DNA of 12,713 bases, taken from assembly GCF_002414845.1 (NCBI RefSeq), contig NZ_DIAX01000027.1, positions 1-12,713 of the forward strand, in the 5' to 3' direction. Shown piece by piece: positions 5,521 to 12,713 of this stretch; position 1 is the stretch's first letter; every line of letters starts with the position of its first letter. Source of the DNA: Gordonia sp. UBA5067. Lineage in GTDB: Bacteria; Actinomycetota; Actinomycetes; Mycobacteriales; Mycobacteriaceae. A program made the translations under genes and the position numbers. The notes under the pieces were generated by a model. It was given only the letters and a program-made list of their open reading frames with translations, did no database searches and was not told the DNA's origin.

Positions 5521-6255
5521 ATGGAAACCATCGACCTCCTCTGGCGCGCCGAGATCACCCCGAATCGTCGCGGCCGGCCCCCCAAATACACCACGGACCA
5601 GGTAGTCGAGGCGGCCATCACCGTCGCCGATCGGGTTGGATCGGCGTTCTCGTTGCGCGACGTCGCCAGCGAAGTGGGCATCCCGGTGATGTCGCTCTAC
5701 TCGTATATCGACAGTCGGGAACAGCTCCTCGAACTGATGATCGACGACGTGCATGCCCAGATGGCGCGGATCCCCCTCGCCGGGGATTGGCGCAGCCGAC
5801 TGACCGCCGTCGCCGACGACAATCTGACCCTGTTCGCCGATCACGGCTGGCTGGCTGACGTCGAATCTGAGCGCGCCATCCTTGGCCCGGGCACCTTGAC
5901 GAAGTACGAGTACGAACTCGAGGCGATTAACGACCTCGAACTCACCGATACCGACAAGGACGCCGCGCTGAACGTCGTCCTCGACTTCGTCAAGGCCAGC
6001 GCGCGCGCACTGGCCCACGCAACACGCGAACGGACACACGAAGACCCCCAGCAATGGTGGGAGCGCGAAGGCGCGAAACTCGCGGTCCTCGGCATCGAGG
6101 CGCGCTTCCCGCTGGCTTCGCGCATCGGCACCGCCGCCGGCGAGGCGCAGGGTGCGGCCCGAGACTCGCGACGCGCCTACGAGTTTGGTCTACCGGTGAT
6201 CCTCGACGGACTCGCCGCCCGGCTCGCCGACCACTCATGCGTCAGCGGCGGATGA
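5521..6255 (+). CDS. TetR-family transcriptional regulator
   Basis: 244 residues. The N-terminal DNA-binding domain spans about 15-75: RRGRPPKYTTDQVVEAAITVAD, then FSLRDVASEVGIPVMSLYSYIDSREQLLELM, the classic TetR helix-turn-helix with its SLYSYI recognition helix. The ligand domain (about 90-240) has DHGWLADVESERAILGPGTLTKYEYELEAINDLELTD, which matches the TetR_C-type C-terminal family common in actinobacteria. The start ATG 5521 fits the predicted leaderless promoter (-10 at 5508-5513); upstream in-frame codons overlap the divergent VOC gene. It is divergent from the VOC gene, and two matching palindromes lie between them, so the VOC gene and the regulator itself are the likely targets. The ligand is unknown. 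Its 3' end overlaps the convergent response-regulator gene by 14 bp (6242-6255), with no room for a terminator. Confidence 0.92.
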   Translation: METIDLLWRAEITPNRRGRPPKYTTDQVVEAAITVADRVGSAFSLRDVASEVGIPVMSLYSYIDSREQLLELMIDDVHAQMARIPLAGDWRSRLTAVADDNLTLFADHGWLADVESERAILGPGTLTKYEYELEAINDLELTDTDKDAALNVVLDFVKASARALAHATRERTHEDPQQWWEREGAKLAVLGIEARFPLASRIGTAAGEAQGAARDSRRAYEFGLPVILDGLAARLADHSCVSGG

Positions 6256-6877
6256 GGCCCAGATCCGTGGCGCTGGCGACCGCGGCGGTCCGCGAATCGA
6301 CATTGAGTTTGGCGTAGATGCGGGCCAGGTGGGATTTGACGGTCCCCTCCGTCAGGTGGAGCCGGTCACCGATGGCGTGGTTGGACAGGCCTTCGGCCAC
6401 CAAGCTGAGCACCTCGGTCTCGCGACGTGTCAGCGACGCACCGGGTACGCGGAGGCGATCCATCAGCCGATCGGCGACTGTGGGAGCCAACGTCGTGCGG
6501 CCCGCGGCCGCCGTCCGCACCGCCGCCGCCAAGTCCTCCGGCGGCGCGTCCTTGAGGATGTACCCGGTGGCCCCGGCCTCGATCGCGGGCAACGTGTCGG
6601 CATCGGAATCATAAGTGGTAACGATCAGCACGCGTGGAGCGCCGACGCGGCCGGTGATCAGCGCAGTTGCCTCGGCACCCCCCATCCCCCTACCGAATTG
6701 CAAGTCCATCAGCACCACGTCGACACCGCCCTCAGCGGCCCGATCGACCGCCTCCCGGGCGGTCGCCGCCTCACCGACCACGCTCAGATCCGACTCGGCC
6801 TCCAGGACGGCGCGAAGTCCAGCCCGCACGACAGGATGATCGTCGGCCAAGAGCAACCTGATCGTGTCATCGGTCAC
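6242..6877 (-). CDS. NarL/LuxR-family response regulator, probably heme-responsive (ChrA/HrrA-like)
   Basis: 211 residues. The receiver domain (about 5-125) has acidic D12-D13, the phosphoacceptor D58 in VVLMDLQFG, T87/T88 and K109 in GYILKDAPP. The LuxR-type helix-turn-helix spans about 149-207: LTRRETEVLSLVAEGLSNHAIGDRL, then EGTVKSHLARIYAKLNVDSRTAA. The loop after D58 is MDLQFGRGMGG rather than the usual MDLxMPxxxG, a feature I recall from the corynebacterial heme regulators ChrA and HrrA. It starts at GTG 6877, inside the end of the kinase gene (11-bp overlap), with AGAGG upstream, so the two are translationally coupled. The likely target is the divergent hrtBA-like transporter. The family call is firm; the heme link rests on synteny and resemblance. 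Confidence 0.92.
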   Translation of the reverse strand: MTDDTIRLLLADDHPVVRAGLRAVLEAESDLSVVGEAATAREAVDRAAEGGVDVVLMDLQFGRGMGGAEATALITGRVGAPRVLIVTTYDSDADTLPAIEAGATGYILKDAPPEDLAAAVRTAAAGRTTLAPTVADRLMDRLRVPGASLTRRETEVLSLVAEGLSNHAIGDRLHLTEGTVKSHLARIYAKLNVDSRTAAVASATDLGLIRR

Positions 6878-8096
6878 TGACAGCCTCTGTTTCGGGTGAT
6901 GCGGCGTTCTGGGCCGTCGGGATCTGAGTCGTCAGCACGGTGCCTTCGCCGGGCGCGGATTCGATGGTGAGCACTCCCCCAAGGCTACGTACGCGCGAAC
7001 GCATCGCCGCCAGGCCGAAGCCGCCGGTCTCGTGATCAGGTGCCGGCAAATTCTCGGCGTCGAACCCCCGTCCATCATCGACAATCTCGAGGGCGACGTG
7101 AGTGCCTGAATAGCGTAGCGTCACGTCCACCCTGGTGGCGCCGGCATGGCGGACGGTGTTGGCGAGGGCCGACTGCGCAATGCGCAACACGGCCACATCC
7201 TGCGCGGTGGTGAGTGACGCCGGCTCGCCGACGAGGTGGAAATGCGCGGCGATCCGGTGGCGTGAACTCGTGGTGGCGCACAAGCGCTCCAGCGCCCCGG
7301 CCAGCGTGGTGCCGTCCAACGACGGCGGCGTCAGTGCGGCGACGAAGCGCCGTGCCTCGGCGAGGTTGTCCCCCGCCGCCTGGCGCGCCTGAACGACATA
7401 GTCCGCCGCATCGGCGGGCTTCGCCGGCAACGCCCGCTCGGCGGCGTGCAGCAGCAGCTGGATGCTTGAGAAGCCCTGGGCCAGCGTGTCGTGAATCTCG
7501 CGGGCCAGCCGATCGCGTTCGGCCAGCACGCCGGCGGTGTGCTGGACGGCAGCCAGGTCCGCCCGCGTCGCGGTCAACTCCTCGATCAGCCGGCGTCGAC
7601 GATCACTCTCGCGGTAGAGGGCCTGATATCCCAGGACCACGGCCACCGCCACGGCTGCGCCGAGCGCCGGACCGATGGCCATGCCGGGGGTGAAGAGATG
7701 CCGGTGGACGGCAAAGCCGACGATCGCGGCCACGGCGGTGGCCGCCACCGCGACGAACGCACTCCGGCGCGGAAGAAGGTGCAGTTGCAGGAAGTACAGC
7801 GGAAACGCCAGCCAGACGGCGTCTGGGGTAAGCGTCATCAGCACCAGCCAGGCCAGCCCGAGGGCGGCGAGCCACACTGCCGCGGCCCGGCGAGACCGCC
7901 GAACCCCCGACAACGCAGGTCCGAGCCCGTAGATCACGCCGCACACCGTCGCCGCCACGACGCACCACGCGGCGTGGGGCTCGGCGTCGACTACCGACCG
8001 AGCGGCCGCGAGGCCGAGCAGGGCGACGATGAGCAGGTGCAGACACCAGTCCAGTGCCCTCGGGGTCGGGGTCGGAACCGAGTCATGGCTGTTCAC
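6867..8096 (-). CDS. Membrane sensor histidine kinase, probably heme-sensing (ChrS-like)
   Basis: 409 residues from GTG 8096; an in-frame GTG at 8108 adds four but lacks a ribosome binding site, while TGGAA lies eight bases before 8096. The N-terminal half has five or six transmembrane segments (about 17-160) with very short loops and no large extracellular sensor domain, so the signal is probably sensed in the membrane. Then comes a HisKA_3 dimerisation domain with H202 in RDRLAREIHDTLAQGFSSI. The HATPase follows, with N313 (SALANTVRHAGA), DDGRGFD (340-346) and GGFGLAAM (358-365). It phosphorylates the response regulator encoded just downstream, whose start it overlaps. Order and divergence from an hrtBA-like exporter match ChrS of Corynebacterium. 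Antibiotic-sensing kinases with a similar plan next to ABC exporters are the main alternative. Confidence 0.92.
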   Translation of the reverse strand: MNSHDSVPTPTPRALDWCLHLLIVALLGLAAARSVVDAEPHAAWCVVAATVCGVIYGLGPALSGVRRSRRAAAVWLAALGLAWLVLMTLTPDAVWLAFPLYFLQLHLLPRRSAFVAVAATAVAAIVGFAVHRHLFTPGMAIGPALGAAVAVAVVLGYQALYRESDRRRRLIEELTATRADLAAVQHTAGVLAERDRLAREIHDTLAQGFSSIQLLLHAAERALPAKPADAADYVVQARQAAGDNLAEARRFVAALTPPSLDGTTLAGALERLCATTSSRHRIAAHFHLVGEPASLTTAQDVAVLRIAQSALANTVRHAGATRVDVTLRYSGTHVALEIVDDGRGFDAENLPAPDHETGGFGLAAMRSRVRSLGGVLTIESAPGEGTVLTTQIPTAQNAASPETEAVSDR

Positions 8097-8266
8097 AATG
8101 CGTTCCACTGTACGGATGCCGGCCGCCGCGGGCCTCCATCGAAAGTTACAACCCGGTCACCACCTTTGTGCCCGTGGATTGGGGCCTTGTGTGCGATGTG
8201 CCCAGGGGGGTGTGCGGACGACAGTGGAGCGGTAAGCAATCGAACGTCGGAAAGGACGCACATACC
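8097..8266. promoter_or_regulatory. Divergent control region between kinase and ABC permease
   Basis: This 170-bp gap must hold the promoters for both directions. The eight-base element ACAGTGGA occurs once per direction: on the plus strand at 8221-8228 and on the minus strand at 8111-8104. Each is preceded by a base that makes a -10-like hexamer: GACAGT (8220-8225) toward the permease, TACAGT (8112-8107) toward the kinase. I find no convincing -35 box. An AT-richer patch at 8139-8152 (around GAAAGTTACAAC) and direct repeats GTGTGCG (8189-8195, 8210-8216) and TGTGCCC (8167-8173, 8197-8203) are the most likely places for response-regulator binding. These elements are suggestive only. Confidence 0.4.
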
Positions 8267-9355
8267 GTGTTCGTCGCCTGGAGAGACCTCAAATTCGCCA
8301 AGGGACGGTTCGCCTTGATGGGGGCCGTCATCGTACTCATCACCCTGCTGGTCGGCTTGCTGTCGGGATTGACCGGTGGGCTGAGCCAGCAAAACATCTC
8401 TGCGATCACGGGACTCCCCGTCGACAAGATCGCCTTTCAAGCTCCCTCCGGTGGACAGGAACTCGCCTACTCCAACTCCACCGTTACCGAGCATCAGTGG
8501 CAGCAGTGGGCCCGCGAGCCCGGTGTTCACCGCGCCGAACCCCTCGGTATCACCACCACCAAGGCCGTCGCCGGGGACAGGAGTTCGGCAGTATCGGCCT
8601 TCGGCGTCGAACCCCGGTCGACCCTCGCTCCCGACAGTGACCGGATCGATGACAACTCGACGGTGTTATCAACCGCTGCGGCCGACAGCCTCGGCGTCAA
8701 GACCGGCGATACCGTTACCGTGGCGGGTCGGGCACTGACCGTCGCCGGCGTCGCCGGCGATGCCTACTTCAGCCACACCCCGGTAATCTGGACCACGCGG
8801 GAGACCTGGCAAAAGGTGGCACCGCCGTCGGCCGACGGCACAGGGCCGACCGCCACCGTCATCGCACTGACCACCGGTCCCGGTGTGGACCTTGCCGCCA
8901 ATGACAACCAAATCGGCACCAAGTCGGTTTCCCCCAAGGAATCGCTGTCGGCGATCGGCGCCTACACATCCGAGAACGGCTCACTGCAGCTAATGCGAGC
9001 ATTCTTGTTCGCCATTTCCGCGCTCGTCGTCGGTGCGTTCTTCACCGTCTGGACGATTCAGCGCAGCGGTGACATCGCCATCCTCAAGGCCCTGGGTGCG
9101 TCTACGGCCAGCCTTCTCAAAGATGCCCTCGGGCAGGCAGTGATCCTGCTGGTCGGCGGAACCCTGATCGGCACGGCGCTAGCCGCCGCCCTGGGCGCAC
9201 TGGTAGCGGGGTCGTCGATTCCCTTCCTGCTAACACCGCAAACCATTGCCCTGCCCGCCGCGGTGATGATCCTCCTCGGCGCCCTCGGGGCCGCCCTATC
9301 CATCCGACGTATCACCTCTGTTGACCCGCTGACTGCACTAGGGAGCGCACGATGA
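8267..9355 (+). CDS. FtsX-type ABC transporter permease, probable heme exporter subunit (HrtB-like)
   Basis: 362 residues. The start is GTG 8267, with AAAGGA about ten bases upstream; the longer open frame upstream is not protein-like. The layout is that of a MacB/FtsX-type permease. TM1 spans about 16-38, after the cytoplasmic start VAWRDLKFAKGRFAL. A large extracellular domain follows (about 40-240), then TM2 (243-263), TM3 (286-314) and TM4 (327-346). The segment DIAILKALGAST (269-280) is the coupling helix that contacts the ATPase. In the Corynebacterium hrtBA system the permease of this type exports excess heme from the membrane. The ATPase gene starts inside its stop codon (ATGA at 9352-9355). 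Divergence from the kinase/regulator pair supports heme-inducible export; lipoprotein or peptide export by the same fold is the alternative. Confidence 0.88.
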   Translation: MFVAWRDLKFAKGRFALMGAVIVLITLLVGLLSGLTGGLSQQNISAITGLPVDKIAFQAPSGGQELAYSNSTVTEHQWQQWAREPGVHRAEPLGITTTKAVAGDRSSAVSAFGVEPRSTLAPDSDRIDDNSTVLSTAAADSLGVKTGDTVTVAGRALTVAGVAGDAYFSHTPVIWTTRETWQKVAPPSADGTGPTATVIALTTGPGVDLAANDNQIGTKSVSPKESLSAIGAYTSENGSLQLMRAFLFAISALVVGAFFTVWTIQRSGDIAILKALGASTASLLKDALGQAVILLVGGTLIGTALAAALGALVAGSSIPFLLTPQTIALPAAVMILLGALGAALSIRRITSVDPLTALGSAR

Positions 9356-10035
9356 GCCTGCAACTGACCGACATCACCCTGACCTATCCTGACGGCGATG
9401 CCCGGCTGACCGCGCTGGACCGAGTCTCGCTCGATGTCCCCAAGGGCAGCCTGACCGCCGTTGTCGGACCGTCCGGCTCGGGCAAGTCCAGCCTGCTGGC
9501 CGTCGCTGCCACGCTGATCACCCCCGACTCCGGGGTCGTGACCCTTGATGGCTCGGCGACCACCGGCATGTCGCGGGGGGAACTGGCAGAGTTGCGTCGC
9601 GACAAGATCGGCATTGTCTTCCAGCAGCCCAATCTGTTGCCCTCCCTCACCGCGGCCGAGCAACTTCAGGTGATGGCGCAGATTCGCGGCGACAAGCCGC
9701 GATCGGCGCGGGGTCGCGCACTCGAACTCCTCGACGTGGTGGGCCTGGCCGAGCAGGCCGACCGTCGGCCCCACCAACTCTCCGGCGGTCAGCGGCAACG
9801 TGTGAACATCGCACGCGCGCTGATGAACGAGCCCACCGTCCTTCTCGTCGATGAACCCACCAGCGCCCTCGATCACGACCGGGGCGCCGCCATCGTCGAT
9901 CTGATCACGCGGCTCACCCATCAGCAGGCAACGGCCACGGTTCTCGTCACCCACGACCGCACACATCTGACCGCGGTCGACCAGATCGCCGAGGTCCGCG
10001 ACGGCCGTCTCAGTCACCTGGAATTGGCCTACTGA
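9352..10035 (+). CDS. ABC transporter ATPase, probable heme exporter subunit (HrtA-like)
   Basis: 227 residues, a single nucleotide-binding domain of the MacB/LolD class. Walker A is GPSGSGKSS (39-47), the Q-loop VFQQPNLLPSLT (Q91/Q92), the signature LSGGQRQRV (143-151), Walker B VLLVDEPTSALD (163-174), and the switch histidine H201 in VLVTHD. All catalytic residues are intact. It hydrolyses ATP on the cytoplasmic face to drive the permease encoded just upstream, whose stop codon overlaps its start (ATGA), so the two are made in coupled amounts. It ends at TGA 10033-10035. A short hairpin at 10098-10114 could end the transcript. The ATPase is certain; heme as substrate comes from the locus arrangement. 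Confidence 0.95.
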   Translation: MSLQLTDITLTYPDGDARLTALDRVSLDVPKGSLTAVVGPSGSGKSSLLAVAATLITPDSGVVTLDGSATTGMSRGELAELRRDKIGIVFQQPNLLPSLTAAEQLQVMAQIRGDKPRSARGRALELLDVVGLAEQADRRPHQLSGGQRQRVNIARALMNEPTVLLVDEPTSALDHDRGAAIVDLITRLTHQQATATVLVTHDRTHLTAVDQIAEVRDGRLSHLELAY

Positions 10036-10097
10036 ACCAACACATTCTCGTGATCGCTTATCCGGACATTTCGCGGCAGTTGTGACACGGTGGAAGA

Positions 10098-10114
10098 ACC
10101 CCGATCGTCGGGGT
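10098..10114. terminator. Short hairpin between ATPase and GlsB-like gene
   Basis: ACCCCGA-TCG-TCGGGGT: seven perfect pairs around a 3-base centre, 62 bp after the ATPase stop and 10 bp before the ribosome binding site of the next gene. It may end the hrtBA-like transcript, or act as an operator or leader hairpin for the GlsB-like gene. No U tract follows. The rest of the 99-bp gap shows no clear promoter to me. Confidence 0.4.
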
Positions 10115-10134
10115 GTAACCGTTGAGGAGACACC

Positions 10135-10461
10135 ATGACCATCATTACGGCCACCACTTTCGAAGCGGCGACCGAACTCGTTGCCCGATCGACCACCATG
10201 TCCCAGCAAGTCGGCTGGATCGGCTACATCATCATCGGTGCGCTCGCCGGCTGGATCGCGGGCAAGATCGTCAAGGGCGGTGGCTCGGGCGTTCTGATGA
10301 ACATCGTCATCGGCATCGTTGGCGCACTCGTCGGCGGATTCCTGCTGAGCTTCTTCGTCGACACCGCGGGCGGCGGCTTCTTCTTCACCCTGTTCACCGC
10401 GGTGATCGGCTCGGTCATCCTGCTGTGGATCGTGGGCAAGCTGACCGGCTCAGCGAAGTAG
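10135..10461 (+). CDS. GlsB/YeaQ/YmgE-family stress response membrane protein
   Basis: 108 residues with three glycine-rich membrane segments (about 27-46, 53-74, 82-102). The first, GWIGYIIIGALAGWIAGKIVKG, is the hallmark of the transglycosylase-associated / GlsB-YeaQ family. The second reads MNIVIGIVGALVGGFLLSFF. These small inner-membrane proteins are often made under general stress; their molecular function is not established. The start ATG 10135 is supported by a strong ribosome binding site, GAGGAGA at 10124-10130. That gives a 21-residue polar lead before MSQQVGWIGY, where many homologs begin; the internal ATG 10198 has no such site. The gene stands alone between the hrtBA-like operon and the UvrA-like gene, and a large hairpin follows it. 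Confidence 0.9.
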   Translation: MTIITATTFEAATELVARSTTMSQQVGWIGYIIIGALAGWIAGKIVKGGGSGVLMNIVIGIVGALVGGFLLSFFVDTAGGGFFFTLFTAVIGSVILLWIVGKLTGSAK

Positions 10462-10527
10462 CCGCAGGTCCAGCAACTGTTTCGCCGATCCAGCATCGAT
10501 CGCTGCTGGATCGGCGAAACGCTGCGG
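10462..10527. terminator. Long perfect hairpin after the GlsB-like gene
   Basis: The core arms 10479-10495 and 10504-10520 are 17-base perfect inverted repeats (from GTTTCGCCGATCC) with an 8-base loop. Outside them a second inverted pair, CCGCAG (10462-10467) and CTGCGG (10522-10527), starts right after the stop codon. The main stem is far stronger than needed for folding and has no U tract. The probable role is transcription termination after the GlsB-like gene, insulating the UvrA-like gene. A protein-binding or cruciform site is an alternative. Confidence 0.65.
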
Positions 10528-10574
10528 GTTAGAGGGCCGCCCGCCGGTTGCCGAACGGACTACTGTTCGTGGAC

Positions 10575-12713
<2,139 letters not shown>

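Noticed and set aside
5455..6054. Upstream extension of the VOC gene on the minus strand
   Set aside because: It overlaps the TetR gene antisense, and the family length of about 127 residues is met from ATG 5454, which has a good ribosome binding site.
7491..8318. 275-codon open frame on the plus strand
   Set aside because: Antisense to the histidine kinase and runs through the divergent control region; no domain is recognisable.
10084..10123. Possible alternative-sigma (ECF or SigF-like) promoter before the GlsB-like gene
   Set aside because: GGAAGAAC and CGTT-like pieces exist, but the spacing is about 20-22 bp and not the expected 16-17, and no GTTT-N15-GGGTAT pair is present.
9058..10209. 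383-codon open frame on the minus strand
   Set aside because: Antisense to the permease/ATPase pair; composition is Gly/Arg/Asp-rich with no family features.

Overview
The window is a dense, high-GC stretch with GTG starts, ATGA stop/start overlaps, short gaps and several promoters that look leaderless. Together with a two-component system and heme-type ABC exporter in the divergent order known from Corynebacterium, this points to an actinobacterium, most likely in the order Mycobacteriales (Gordonia, Rhodococcus or a relative; the genus is a guess). I see no rRNA, tRNA, CRISPR array, insertion sequence or integrase. This looks like ordinary chromosome.

Layout. 1-224: the C-terminal STAS domain of a SulP-type anion transporter, cut by the left edge. 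271-3391 (minus strand): a four-gene run read in the order doxX-like membrane protein, folE (GTP cyclohydrolase I), ArsC/YfgD-like reductase, and a 532-residue protein that fuses two CDGSH iron-sulfur motifs to an FMN/3Fe-4S glutamate-synthase-type domain. 3392-3479: a divergent control region with a near-perfect palindrome over the doxX promoter. 3480-4154: a winged-helix regulator with a Cys/His-rich C-terminal half, probably a metal, redox or Fe-S sensor. 4204-5010: an enoyl-CoA hydratase/isomerase of the crotonase family, separated by a 13-pair hairpin from a convergent VOC/glyoxalase-fold gene (5071-5454). 5521-6255: a TetR-family regulator divergent from the VOC gene; their 66-bp gap holds two matching palindromes.

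6242-10035: NarL/LuxR response regulator and multi-pass histidine kinase on the minus strand, divergent from a four-helix FtsX-type permease and its ATPase on the plus strand. This is the arrangement of the chrSA-hrtBA heme-sensing and heme-export locus, and protein details agree. 10135-10461: a small GlsB/YeaQ/YmgE-type stress membrane protein with a strong ribosome binding site, followed by a 17-bp perfect hairpin. 10575 to the right edge: a UvrA-like tandem ABC ATPase without the UvrB-binding region, running off the window.

How it fits together. There are three self-contained regulator/target units: a putative redox or iron-sulfur operon with its own sensor (271-4154), a TetR/VOC pair (5071-6255) and a heme-responsive sensor/exporter (6242-10035). 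The least familiar is the first. A membrane DoxX protein, a GTP cyclohydrolase, an ArsC-like thiol reductase and a CDGSH-GltB fusion under a Cys-rich regulator is a combination I cannot match to a named pathway.
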